From Jacaranda mimosifolia (taxonomy: Eukaryota > Streptophyta > Magnoliopsida > Lamiales > Bignoniaceae): a DNA stretch of 64,000 bases. Under the pieces are notes generated by a model that ran no database searches, had not been told where the DNA came from, and was given only the letters and a program-made list of their open reading frames with translations. This document shows positions 12,526 through 24,244 of the stretch, one piece after another (position 1 is the first letter of the stretch; every line of letters begins with the position of its first letter). Location: the NCBI GenBank assembly GCA_018894105.1, contig CM032127.1:32848260-32912259 (forward strand), read 5' to 3'. Both the position numbers and the translations under genes were made by a program.

Positions 12526-12879
12526 AACATGTACTCATATCTCATATGGTTTGCTCATGGAATGGAGCAACATCCAACCCTTGGATTGTGCATCGTTAGT
12601 GCAAGTCTATCCGAATCGTAGATGCCCTGTTTAACAAGATTCTATTACTTGAGATATTTAAGATCATGATCGTGTAGGACTTATTCAATGAACACCACCC
12701 AGTGTGTGACCAAGTTTCATCATCTTGCATGATCTAAGGGCTTCAACCAAATACTAGTAAAGAAATATAAGCATAAGATAAAGATAGCTATTTATAAAGA
12801 ATATAATTTAATCAAGATTCTATTAATCGTGAAAAAGTTTGCATGCCAATCTTATTAGCTGCGGGGCACTATTCCAACA
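12526..12879 (-). repeat. 3' LTR start of Copia copy C
   Basis: Reverse-oriented LTR, TGTTGGAATAGTGCCC from 12879 leftward for about 354 bases, then cut at 12526 by the adjoining LTR of copy E. The purine tract of copy C lies just to the right (12880-12893, CTCCCACTTTCCC on the plus strand). Confidence 0.78.
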
Positions 12880-15800
12880 ATCTCCCACTTTCCCTAAAGT
12901 CAATAGCCCATAGTCTTAAGACTCATCTTCTCAAGATGTCCTTCAAAGACCCTTTGCTTTTAGGGGTTAGACCAACTGGTATGCTATATTCTCTTCTATG
13001 GCAATCCATTCTACTCTGATGTTGCTTTATCAAATGTTATCATATATTAAATGATAATGCCTCAAAATGTGCTTAGATCACTTGATGAGATCTCGACTTA
13101 AGTCTAAAGTTATCTTCAAAAGACAATCTTAGGCTCTTGCATTCTAGGCACTTCATCCAACTCTTGGATAAAGTTTTTGATCCAAACTCCTTGTTTTGCA
13201 GCTTTCAAAGCCATAATATATTTTGCCTCAGCAGTTGAATTGGCCATAGAGTCTTGTTTGGAGCTCTTCCAACTCACTGCACTGCCATTAAGGTAAAATA
13301 TAAATCCAGAAGTAGATTTTAGGTTGTCTACATTGGATTAGAAAATTGAATCCAAAAACCCCTCGAGTTACAATTCTCTGTTGCCGTAAACTAAAAATAA
13401 GTCTTTAGTCCTTTTTAAGTAATTAAGGATTACTTTAACAGCCATCTAGTGACATTCACCAGGATAGAATTGAAAGTAGCTCGTGAGACTCAGAGCATGT
13501 ACTACATCCAGTCTTGTATATTGACATGTATACATTATGTTCCCTATAGTAGAAGCATAAGGAATATAGGACATATTTTGTCTCTCTGCCTCAATCTTAA
13601 GGGCCATAGACTTGGAGAGATGAATATCATGTCCCATGGGAAGAAATCCCTTCTCGAATTCTTCCATACTAAACTACTTTAATATTTTGTCAATGTACGG
13701 GGTTTGGGATTACCCTAGCATCATCATTGATCTATCTCTATAGATACGTATTCCTAATACGTAGAATGCACTTCCCAAATTCTTCATGGAGAATTGAGTA
13801 GATAACCATGCTTTAGTACACTATAACATTCTTACCTCATTCCTAATGAGAATGATGTCATTAACATAAAGCTCAATAAATTGTACACTACTCCCATAGC
13901 CTTCTTATACACACAAGGTTCATTCACATTTTTTATAAAGCCAAAAGATTTGACTATCTGATCAAAATGTTTGTTCCAAGTTCGTGACATCTGTTTGAGT
14001 CCATAAATAGATCTCTCGAGCTTGCAAACCTTTTGCTCACTCCCTTTGCATGTAAAACCTTGTGGTTGCTCAACATAGATTTCTTCTTCAATGTTGCCAT
14101 TAAGGAAAGCGGTTTTCACATCCATTTGCCATATCTCTTAGTAATAATATGCAGCTATGGCAAGCAAAATTCCGATGGACTTAGAAATGGCGCTCAGTGA
14201 AAATTTTTTCTCAAAATCAATACCAGGTCTTTCAGTATAAGCTTTTGCCATTAGTCGCGCCTTAAAGGTCATTACCTCTCCATCAACTCCTAGCTTTAGC
14301 TTATAGATCCACTTGCAAGCAATAGGGACGATACTCTCTGATGGATCTACAAAAGTCTATACTTTGTTGGGGTACATAGAGTCCTTTTTGGATCTCATGG
14401 CACCAAGCCAATGTCCTGAGTCTATGTCCAACATAGCTTCTTCATAGGTCTTCAGATTGATATCCAGTTAGCCCATCTCATGAAGAAATTTAAATCTTTC
14501 GGGTTGTTTTTGGATTCGGTCTGATATTCTTTGAGGTTATGTGTAAGGCTCACCATTTGTTTCCACCATTTGTAGGATTTGATGATCATCTTGAACTTCA
14601 TCAAGTTCAACAACAATGCTTTTTCTATCAAATAGAAATTTCTTTTCCATAAAGGTAGCGTTTCTCGAGATAAACACCTTTTGTTATGAGGGATCATAGA
14701 AATAATAACCCATGAACTTTCTAGAGTATCCCATAAACTTGCACAATGAGGCTCTACTATTTAGCTTGTCTCCTACTAACCGCTGGACGTAATCGGGAGA
14801 ACTCCAAACCTTTAGATAATGGTAAGAGGGTGCTTTCTTGTACCACATCTCATGCAATGTCTTTGGCACTGACTTTGAGGGTACTATATTTCGTAGCCTT
14901 ACCGTCATTTATAAGGCGTATCCCTAAAAGAAATAGGCACATCGGAAAAGCTCATCATGGAACGTACCATGTCCAACAAGGTACAATTTCTTTTCTTGGC
15001 TACTCCATTATGTTAGGTGTGCCGGGTGGAGTTTATTTAGATAGGATCCCATTTTCTTTTAAATAATCCAAGAATTCGGTACTTAAGTATTTTACTCCTT
15101 GATTTGATCGAAGAGCTTTACTACTAAGTCCTTTTTACTTTTCTATTTCATACCAATACTCTTTGAATGTTTCAATGACTTCATACTAAGATACATATGT
15201 TAGTATTGTGTGTAATCATCGATGAAGGTAATGAAGTAAGAATAGCCTTCTCTTGCACTAACTTTTAGTGGGCCACACATGTCCGTATGGATCAAGTCCA
15301 AAAGACTTTTGGTTCGCTCTAATTGTCCTATAAAAAGAACCTTGGTCATTTTTTCCTTTAAACAAGACTCACAAGTATGAAGTTCCTCAATGCCACTAAC
15401 TTTTAGTGCTTTGAGAGCTTCTAACTTGTTCATCTTATATTTGGAGATATGCCCAAGTCTTGCATGCCAAAGAATGGCATCTTCTTGGATATCTAACTTT
15501 CTTACTTTGTTGAATGTGCATTAGTGATGGTTAGGTATCCAAAAATGTATAATCCTTTATTAAGTGTACCATGAGCAACTAAAGAACTGATTCTTTAATG
15601 CCTTCAATCTCCCGTTTGATATAGAAGGATCAAATCGTTCACTATCCAAACTAGGAATTGAAATATTGTTCTCAACAATATATGGTACATAATAACAAGG
15701 GTTCAATACAAATATAGAGTTCCCTAAGTCTAACTTATCATACGGCTTCAGCTTTGGCCGCAATTCTTGTTCCTTAGCTAAGGAGGTAGATAATATCCCC

Positions 15801-16657
15801 ATCACTAAGTTTTATTCTTCTTTCTATTCTTTGTAACCACTGGCAAAGAACCACATGTGATATCATATATCCATGAGGAAGAATTTATCCTAAAATGCAC
15901 TTCAATAAAATACACACCTTTCTCAAGGGTTGTAAGGTATTCCTTGCAATACTACTTCTAATAGCCTATCTCACCAAAGTAGAAACAAGTAATATTGATT
16001 ATATCCTCTATAAATCTTCTTGACTCCATTGGATGTCTTTAATGGTTGCTTTCCCTTGGAGAAAGAACTTTTCTTGCTTTTACCTCCATTTCTTGCACCC
16101 TTAGGGCCTATAAACTTGGAGGATGAAGCAAGCACCAAGAATTTGTCCTTGTCATGGTACTCTCTGTCTAGATCAACACTTTAATCAATAAAACTCGATA
16201 AGGGTGTGAGGATCAAACCCTCATAGAGATCATTGTGCATCACTACATCTAAGTTGAAAAGCTTCTCCAAGCCAAATCATCTTTAGACCTAGTCAATGAC
16301 ACATGACTTATCATACATCCTAACTTGAAAAATCTCCTTTGACAACATGAACTTTTCATACCTTGTTTGTTTTACAACTCTTATAAACTTAAACCAAGGT
16401 ATCATTCATGTGTCCTTGAGATTTTTGAGTTTATAGATGCTAAAATGAGACTATAGGATAGGACGATCCTCAATCCAATTCATGAACATTTCACGTGTCT
16501 CTTGATCTACTTTAATCCCCATGGGATAAGGAGCACCATGATATCAAACACTTATCTATTTCTAATCTATAATGATTTTGAGATTAAGTCAATCATGGAG
16601 GTTTAGTCCGGTTGGTTTATTGGTTTTCAAAATAATGTTGAGTGGATTATTAGTCAT
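12880..16657 (-). pseudogene. Copia gag-pol, minus strand (copy C)
   Basis: Nearly full-length polyprotein remnant. Gag starts at the ATG complementary to 16655-16657, in the same context as the gag start at 48964. Gag runs to about 15850 with a damaged knuckle. Protease and its downstream region are at 15560-15805. The integrase zinc region and first catalytic aspartate are at 15200-15433 (CESCLKEK, HTDMCGPL), and the integrase C-terminal part at 14684-14908 (PSYHYLKVWSSP). Reverse transcriptase lies at 13832-14420 (VKTAFLNGNIEEEIYVEQPQ), the RT-RNase H link at 13446-13667 (TRLDVVHALS), and RNase H to about 12900. Stops and frame changes occur throughout, and it cannot encode a working protein. 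Confidence 0.87.
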
Positions 16658-17183
16658 TTTGAGGTTTTGCAAATCATCAAAGGCAAAAAAAAAAAAAAAA
16701 GGATATAAGCATGTGATTAAATATTGATATCTGAAAACATGTTTGTGGTCTTTCAAACATGTTTTTCTCCCACTATTTTATCAAATCCTTCAGTCCCTAG
16801 AAATATTTAGGAAATCATATTTCTTAGTGAGAATCAAGACTCTAAAGGCTTGTAAGTGGACCCCCATAAGCAATTGCCATCCATAAACAATCAAAACATA
16901 AGCAACTTTTGCTAATTGCATCATATGCAACTCTTGCTAATTGCATCATATGCAACTCTCGATATATTTTGCCTTACTTTTCATGTAGACCCACGACACA
17001 TGCGACCTCTGCATTACTAAGTTAAGTCAGACCTACCAATCAAACTTTGATTAGAGACCGCTCCATGACATCCCTCGTGATCGAGTGCCAATGTGTGGGA
17101 AGCCTCAATTCAAAAGAGCATCGTATGCTAAGTATATGATCATAGCTTTCCTCCTAAGCATGACCCCCGCAACCGAGTGCTTG
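16658..17183 (-). other. Leader (5' untranslated region) of Copia copy C
   Basis: Non-coding sequence upstream of the copy C gag start, matching the leader of the element at 44859-55076 (about 48475-48960). It contains an A18 run at about 16686-16703 and a 25-base tandem duplication. It ends at 17183, where an LTR in the opposite orientation begins. The 5' LTR and primer-binding site of copy C are therefore missing. Confidence 0.75.
16903..16952. repeat. 25-bp tandem duplication
   Basis: Two adjacent copies of a 25-base unit (16903-16927 and 16928-16952), both containing TTGCTAATTGCATCATATG and differing at one base. The leader at 48700-48720 has only one copy of this segment, so the duplication is particular to copy C. 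Confidence 0.9.
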
Positions 17184-17470
17184 TTGGAATAGTGCCTCGC
17201 AAGCCAATAAAATTGGCATGTAAACTATTTCACTTGTGGTACAATCTTGATTAAATGATATTCTTTATAAATGGTCATCTTCATCTTACACTTATATTTC
17301 TTCACTGGCATTTGGTTGAAGCCCTTAGATCATACTAGACTGCGGAACTTGGTCAGTACACTCTTGGTGATGATCATAGAATAAGTCTTACATGGTCATG
17401 ACCTTAAACGTCCCAAGTCATAGAATCTTAAGACACAGCGTATCTAAAATTCGGATAGACTTGCACTTGT
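17184..17470 (+). repeat. Plus-strand Copia LTR stub
   Basis: Begins TGTTGGAATAGTGCC and follows the LTR at 52849 for 287 bases, to the segment around GGATAGACTTGCACT, then stops sharply at 17470 where unrelated sequence starts. It is oriented opposite to copy C on its left. Confidence 0.82.
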
Positions 17471-18747
17471 AGGTCTATAGGGAAGGAAGTGAGATAACTC
17501 ACAGTTTTCATGTTATGTTTTTACCATTTCAGGTTCAAGGATATACTTGAAGAGATATATGAAGAAAAGTGGAAGCTAAAATTTGAAGAGCATTTAATAT
17601 GGTTATGTTTATTATGTGATGTACGGTAACTCTACATGCCCATCCACATTGTTCTTTGTAATGTGTACCAAATATTTTTTCTTGTAAAGATTATGAGATA
17701 TTGTTAAAATCAATGAATTTTTATGCTAGAGTCCTCACTTTATAGATGAGTTCTCATTATATATGATGTTTGAATTCCCTATATATTAATTGGTTGAAAC
17801 ATTATTATTTTTAGGTACCATTTGTTGGAAACATATAATTCTCTTTTAATTAGTTTACAAAGTATATTTACAATTGGTAGTTTTAATTTAGTTTGTAATT
17901 TCCATTTGGCTACTACTATATAAACGTTCCAACTTATTCAAACTATTTTTTCAATTAATGTTGGTTACTAAAATGTACACATCAACACCGATTTTCATCT
18001 TTTTCTAAAACCATTATTTGGTTTCTATTATATGCACATTATCAATGAATTTAATTATTTTTATAATTATTATTTGGTCACTAATATATATTAGCCACTA
18101 GTTCAAACTATTTTTGCAACTGCCATTTGGTTGTTAATACATATACATTAGCCACCAAGTAAAATTATTTCTGCAAGCATTTTTTGGTCTCTAATATGTA
18201 TATATTAGCAACCATTAGGTAATTATTGGTCACTAAATCATACAAAGTGCAGCAAACCTTGCGACAATATTAAAATTATTGCAACCAATTATTTCTTCGC
18301 TAAAATAGAATTCTTTAGCAATGACAATTCACTGTGGCTATGTGGTCACTAAAACATTTTAAATAAGGCAATTGTTGCAACCATTTAAAAATTATTGCAA
18401 CTAATATCTTGGTTGCTAAAGAATCATCTTTTATCAACCAAAATGATGTGGTCATTGTATGGGCAACCATATCAACCATAGTGATATTGTAGCAACCATG
18501 AACTTTTACATTAGCGAGTAAAAAATTTGCCTCTAATTATTCCATCTTTAATGACCATTATTGGATGGTTGCTTAATACTCATTTTTAGCGCCCAAGTTA
18601 ATAACTAGTCGCTGAGCACTTTTAGTACCTATCCTGTTGTGACCACTTCTGACCAACCTCATTTTGGTCACTGTAGATTTTAGCTATCATTTTTTTGCTT
18701 TTAGCGACCACTAGTAATGATCACAAAAGCTAATTTTTCTTGTAGTG
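17471..18747. mobile_element. CACTA transposon end (truncated)
   Basis: The right end, read on the minus strand, is CACTACAAGAAAAATTAGC (18729-18747), a typical plant En/Spm CACTA terminus. Inward of it about 900 bases (17800-18720) are packed with short subterminal repeats on the theme TTGGTTGCTAA / GCAACCA and GGTCACTAA, the expected transposase-binding type. 17471-17790 is unrecognised and may be the last exon and 3' region of the element. No matching left terminus is in the window, so the element is truncated at the LTR stub. Confidence 0.75.
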
Positions 18748-19261
18748 GTTGACCACTATCGTCAAAATATGATTAATATTTTCAATGTGCGGGTTATGTA
18801 TTTTTTATTTACCATGGCTTATGAGCCTAAACATCTCAACTAAAAGCTATCTAGTCGACAGTGGGGTTGACTATAAGCGATGAAATCATTTATTTTTCAT
18901 CTATGAGGTTGATTGTAAGCGATGAAATTGCTTACTTTCAACTATGGGGTCGACTATAAGCAATTTATTCGTTTGTTTCCTATGGCTAAAAAGCCCGAAT
19001 GTCTCTACTGAAAGCCAATCTCTGGTTGACTATGAGGTCGACTTCCGAACGATTGGGTTGTTCATTAATTTAGGCTGGAAGCCTCTATCCTATGGTTTGA
19101 AATCGATGTCGACTACGTAGTCGACTACAAATAATTAGATTGTTTGCTAATTCGAGCTAGAAGCCTCTATCTTGCAGTATGAGCAGACTGTTATACAAAT
19201 ACGCATAGTTTTATTGCTTTCAGATAGGTGTTGTAGTACAATGGGGGGGCTTTAAGCATCA
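18748..19261 (-). repeat. GTCGAC-rich repeats downstream of Gypsy integrase (element G2)
   Basis: Degenerate repeats on the themes GTCGACTA, TATGAGCC / GGCT and AAGCGATGAAAT. They lie just downstream (minus strand) of the integrase of the G2 fragment, and resemble in content and place the repeats at 34573-34970 of the Gypsy element at 28238-38932. The CACTA end at 18747 interrupts them. Confidence 0.65.
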
Positions 19262-21699
19262 TTACACATAGAATTTCTTTAAGTTTATTACGATCCATGA
19301 TCGAGGGAGCTCATTTCCATATATATCCGCAAGTCAATATGCGTTGTGCTTTGCTACCTTGACCACCAAATTTAGGCCCTCCCACTTTAGGTTAAGCTTT
19401 CCCACATTCTTTAACACTTCGACTTTCTTGAGGACAAAGTCGACTACTTTGAAAGTTCTAGGCCGAATTCCCTTGTTTTAGTGTTCTGCCACCTTTGACA
19501 TATATGTTTGCATTGTGGTGTAAGCTTGTTGTCGCAGCTTATCAATGGTCTCCAGATCGAGTTCATGCTCTGAAGTATTTCTGATTGTGTTGAAATGGAT
19601 CACTCGAGTTGTATGTTGAATTAGTTCCATTGGGATGACTGCCTCTGATCCATAAACCAGGCTATAAGTGCTGTGACCTGTAGCTGTTCGGGGAGTTATT
19701 CTATATACCCATAAGATGCCCGGGAGGTCATCTGCCTAACTCACGCTAGTTTTTTCCAGTCGAGGCTTGAGATGGTCGAGCACAATTCTATTTGTAACCT
19801 TCATCTGACTGTTAGCTTAGGGATTTACTATTGAAGTGAAGTTTTGGTAAATCCCAAGATTTTCACACCAAGCCCTCGTATTTTTGCTCTGAAATTATGT
19901 TTTATTGTCCGACATCAAAACTTTACATAGACCAAAATGGCAGACTATATTCTTCCATATAAAACTCTTGACGATAACGTGGGTTATTTTGGGTATAGCC
20001 TCAACTTCGACCCACTTCATAAAGTACTCGACGATGACAATCATAAATTTCCTTTGACCCGTTGTTTTTGCAAAAGATCCAACTAGATCAATTCCCCACT
20101 AGTTGAACAGCCACGTGATCTATAAATTCACCATCGATGAAGCAGGTTAATATGGGATGTTGGAGTAGAGCTTGTAGGATTGGCACCTTTTGGCAAAGTT
20201 GATGGCGTCTTTTAGTAGTGACGGCCAGAAGTATCTGTATCTGATGATCTTATGCACCAGTGACCACTCTTCGGAGTGATTGCCATAAATACCTGCATAG
20301 ACTTCATGCAAGATGTCACTGGTCTGGGATAGAGTTAGGCATCTCAGTGGGGGTCTTAATATCGACCTCCGATAAAGCTAACCATGCTCATTAAGTGCAA
20401 ATTTAGTAGCTTGACCTCTAAGCCTACAGGTTTCCCCCTTGTCTTCGGGGGTTGTTCTTTTTCTTAAGTAGGCCTTTATGGGATCCTATTGAAAGGGGGC
20501 TTCTTTGATCTGCCCTACTAAATGCTTGTTAAGGGTACCTATTGTGGGCTTATTTGCGACTAGAAAAGCTATTATCTTGTCCCTTGTCCTTTTGTTGAGT
20601 TTGCGAACTTCCACAGTGCGTCAGCACGTTGGTTCTCTGATCGAGGAACCTAGCTGAGGGAAAACGCCTTGAACAACTATTGTAGCCTCTTCACCTCAGC
20701 CATGTATCTACTCATTGTAGACTCTTTAGCTTCAAAGTTTCCTTCGACCTGCTCTACGACTAGTTAGGAGTCAGTGATGGCCACTAGTTGCTTGACACCA
20801 CGGTCTGCTGCCATCCTCATCCTAACGAGGAAGGCCTCATACTCTACTTCATTGTTAGTTACTGGGTAGTCGGGCTTGATTGCAAAATCATATTCCTCTG
20901 CAAGTGGCGAGCACAGCGAGATGCCAATCCTTCATCTGGAAGAGGTCACCGACCTATTGATATGCAGTATCCATACAAGAGAGTTGCTGTGGTTTTGGTC
21001 GGGGACGTCAAGTCTCTTGGCAACAAAGTCCACTAAAACTTGTGCTTTTATAGCAATTCAGGGTTGGAAGGTGATGTCGAATTCACCCAACTCAATTACC
21101 CATTTGGTTAGTTGTCCTGACCTATCAGGTTTTGACAATACTTAATTCAAAGGCTGGTTTGTTAGGACAATCATGGTGTGAGATTGAAAGTAAGGTCTCA
21201 ATTTTTGAATTGCTGTAACCAGGGCAAAAGCAAATTTTTCAATCTCAAGATAGTTGTGCTCGGGGCCTTACAGTGCTTTACTGCTGTAGTAGAAGGGCTG
21301 ATGAGAACCATCTCTGGTCGACACCAAGACAGAACTTATAGTTGCAAAATCTCTCCCAGTTCAGGCTTGGCCAACATGGGCACAAATGAGAGATAATGTT
21401 TTAGGTCGATCAGGGCTTGGTCACATTGCTTCGACTACTGAAAACTAACTTTTTTTGCGTTTCTCAAAATTTTAAAAAATGGTAAGCTTTTGTCATCTAA
21501 TCGGGCAATAAACCTCCCTAGAGCTATGATCCTTCTGACCAAATGCTGCATGTCTCTAACTATTCGAGGGGCGTAATGTCCAAAACTACTTGAATTTTTT
21601 GTAAGTTTGTCTCAATACCCCGTTGGCTAACCATGTATCCTAGGAATTTTCCTCCTTACGCCTTGAAGATACACTTATTGGGGTTAAACTTCATGCCAA
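19262..21699 (-). pseudogene. Tat-like Gypsy pol fragment, minus strand (element G2)
   Basis: Right to left: the end of reverse transcriptase (KFNPNKCIFKA, GGKFLGYMVSQRG) at about 21500-21690, and RNase H at about 20950-21450 (IVLTNQPLN, SGQLTKWVIELGEFDITFQP). A second RNase H-like domain with the NNEVEYEAFL motif lies at about 20640-20900, then the integrase zinc region at about 20150-20400 and integrase to 19262 (YSLVYGSEAVIPMEL, LDLETIDKLR, KWEG). The third catalytic position of integrase, normally glutamate in ANGQxExxNR, reads lysine here (ANSQMKVTNR). There are numerous stops. Two RNase H domains in tandem are established for the Tat lineage. The fragment is cut at 21699 by the CACTA end and loses most of reverse transcriptase, protease and gag. 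Confidence 0.85.
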
Positions 21700-22170
21700 C
21701 ACCACAACAAAATCTTGCATTTCGTGGCGGTTCAAATATACGTATTGCGGCGGTTTTGACCGCCATTGAATGTCTAAGGCAGCAGTATTAGGTGTGGGTT
21801 CATGACCCGCCGCCATATCAAGTGTCGCGAGGTCGTTTTGTGGCGGTCCGAAGTAACCGTTGGAATGACTGCCGTGAATTTTTTTTGCGACTGTTTGATC
21901 CATTTAGCGGCGGTTTCTGGGCCGCCGCTATTGTTTTTGGCATTTCTTTTGCATTTATTAATTTTGTTTCTTTTAGCGGCAGCTGATGAACCGCCGTGAT
22001 AATTTTATTTATTTCAAGGATTATTCTTGTGGCAGCTAAGAAATCGCCGCGAAGAATTTATGTTTTTTTAGCGGCGGTTATGAAACCGCCACAAAGAATT
22101 TATTTTTGTTCACCCAAATAATTTATATTTTAAGTTCATGGTGTTTTGTCAACCGCCGCAATTTTTTTTT
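21700..22170. repeat. CACTA terminus and GCGGCGGTT subterminal repeats
   Basis: Starts with CACCACAACAAAATC, a CACTA-type terminus, followed by about 450 bases in which GCGGCGGTT and its complement AACCGCCGC recur in both orientations (for example near 21750, 21815, 21905, 21985, 22070 and 22155). This is the terminal and subterminal region of the element whose genes lie at 22642-26870. No matching right terminus was found. Confidence 0.78.
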
Positions 22171-22641
22171 TTAAAATAATTTCAGTACACCAGCCACCTT
22201 TTTTAATGTACCTGCTAGAATGATGCAATTTCTTTCTATACCCTCTTTACCTATAGATAATATATTTACTAATAATTTTAAGCACTAAAATATAATTGAA
22301 CAAATAACACCAACATGAACATTAAAGATTAGTTTAACAATCACAAAATATCAAAATAACATTTCTTGTAGTTCAACCCAAAAAAATCTCATCAAATGTA
22401 TATCAAGTTGAATCCATGTTATATGATTCAACTATTAAAAAGTAACTTCAATTATATCAAAATAATAGATCAGTTAGGCATGAGATGATGGGTCCTGGCT
22501 TTGTGTGTCATGACTATCTGAGGACGACCGCCTTACTGGTGCTTGTTAGTCTAAATCTTTGTGCTACAATTAAAATTGATATAAAATAACAATATAGATA
22601 ACCAACCATTAAAATATAAATAGTTATGATTGATTGATTGA

Positions 22642-24244
22642 TTAATTTACCTGATTGGCATTTGGAAAACCAGCTGGCAATTGACCTCCAAAGTGTTGAA
22701 TTAGAAACGACATTGTTGAGTTCAATGTATCTTTTAATGTCGTAATCTCATTCTCTAGACGTTCGACTTTAACATTTAATGATGTGGAATGACTTGATGA
22801 ACATCCTTGAGAACCACTAGTTGATCTAAAGACTTTAGATGGGCATACACTAAATCTCATACCTCGTACATGTCCTGGGTGCTCTTTTCCAAAGACGTTC
22901 ATGAAAGCATCACTTTCAGAATTAGTTTGAGTTTGTACACGTAATTCTTCCTGCACATTACATTAAATATTATCTAAACACTTAAATCTTATAATATATA
23001 CCATGAAAATAACAATAAACAAAAGAATATACAATATATTGTACTTACAGCTTTTTGGCTAGCCTCGTCATTGACAAAAAAACCATCTTTTTTCTTGTGG
23101 GCAATAGCATACAGCTCTGCTCTACTGCAAGGTTGCTCAATTTGAATTTCCTAATATTTTATACTTAATTAGTAACATTTTAAATTAATCAATTTAGTAC
23201 TTAGAAGTAAAAAAACATAGATAAGTTAATACTATTTCATCTGGCTAGTGTCTTTGACCAAAGAGTGTGAGGAATTGTTAGATGGCGTCGACTCAAAATA
23301 TTTCTAGCACACATCTCCTACATAAGTAGAAAAAATAACAATATCGACAAAGAGTAAATATTATTTTAGAATTTATAATGAATGCTTATTACCTTTGTTG
23401 AGTCACTCAATCTATAGCTTAGAAAAGAGGCCCATTGATCTCTACAGATGTCTTCTGGATGCCTCTCAATATTGGTTTCCCAACCAAGTGATGGATCATA
23501 ATGTTCTTGAAACAACTTCACACGATTATCTCTCCACTTCTTTCCCAAATTTCCCATAATGTAATCTTTGTTAGGTCCATCATTAATGACAATTTTTCCT
23601 AAAATGAAATAATACATTTTAAAGTATTAAATAATAAATAATAAAAAACCAATTTCATTCAAAAAAATATAATTCATGCCTTTATTAAGTTGTTCCACAC
23701 TTACTCTTTGTAGCTTGAAAGAACCTTGGGCGACTTCTCATAATTAATTGGAAAGTTATTAAAATTACTTGCAACATGTCCAAAAATACCCCGAGTAGTG
23801 CTCTTAAGTCTTTAATAGGTTGGTCCAATTCATTTGAATCTAAAATAATCTTCTTATTAGAAGGAAGCACAAACACGTCTTGGACTTTAAGACGTGTTTC
23901 TTTAACTTCACCATTCTCATCTAGCAAGTAAAACAAAAAAAAAAATATTATTTAGCAAAAAAATATAACTTACTTAAACATATTATATCAAAATTAGTTT
24001 TAAGTAAATCACACACCTATCAAACCAACATTCCAGTACTTACGTGATTTTATCTTTTGAGAAGGTTGTCCGGCACGTCACATGAGTCGGGCTGAGTGGA
24101 TGGATCAAGACGATCATGTGAGCCTAGCTGAGTAGATGAGTCTGCCTGAGTAGATGGTTCTGGCTCAGCTACTGGCTCACTATGAGCACCAAGATCACTT
24201 GGGCCCTCAGATTGAGAATGAACCGTGTAGGTATAGACAGACAC
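22642..24244 (-). pseudogene. pttA/TNPA-like CACTA accessory transposase gene
   Basis: A multi-exon gene of the plant Ptta/En-Spm type (PF03004-like), read right to left. A Ser/Thr/Pro/Asp-rich N-terminal part lies at 24050-24244 with repeats like STQADSSTQ. Then come about 23685-23930 (VFVLPSNKKIILDSNELDQP) and 23366-23617 (LGKKWRDNRVKLF, ICRDQWASFLSY). An exon at about 23230-23320 (PHTLWSKTLAR) and one at about 23040-23150 (RAELYAIAHKKKDGFFVNDE) follow. The last, 22642-22956, has a coiled coil (VERLENEITTLKDTLNSTMS). The order and motifs are those of the family. In En/Spm elements this protein binds the subterminal repeats and assists TNP2. Exon ends are approximate and the N terminus is not secure. 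Few stops lie within the exons, so this may be one of the least decayed genes here. Confidence 0.75.

Noticed and set aside
20788..21396. Plus-strand open frames in the G2 region
   Set aside because: The minus strand there encodes the two RNase H domains with family motifs; the plus frames are shadows.
21792..21999. Overlapping open frames in the GCGGCGGTT repeats
   Set aside because: They are created by the short repeats of the CACTA subterminal region and have no protein-like features.
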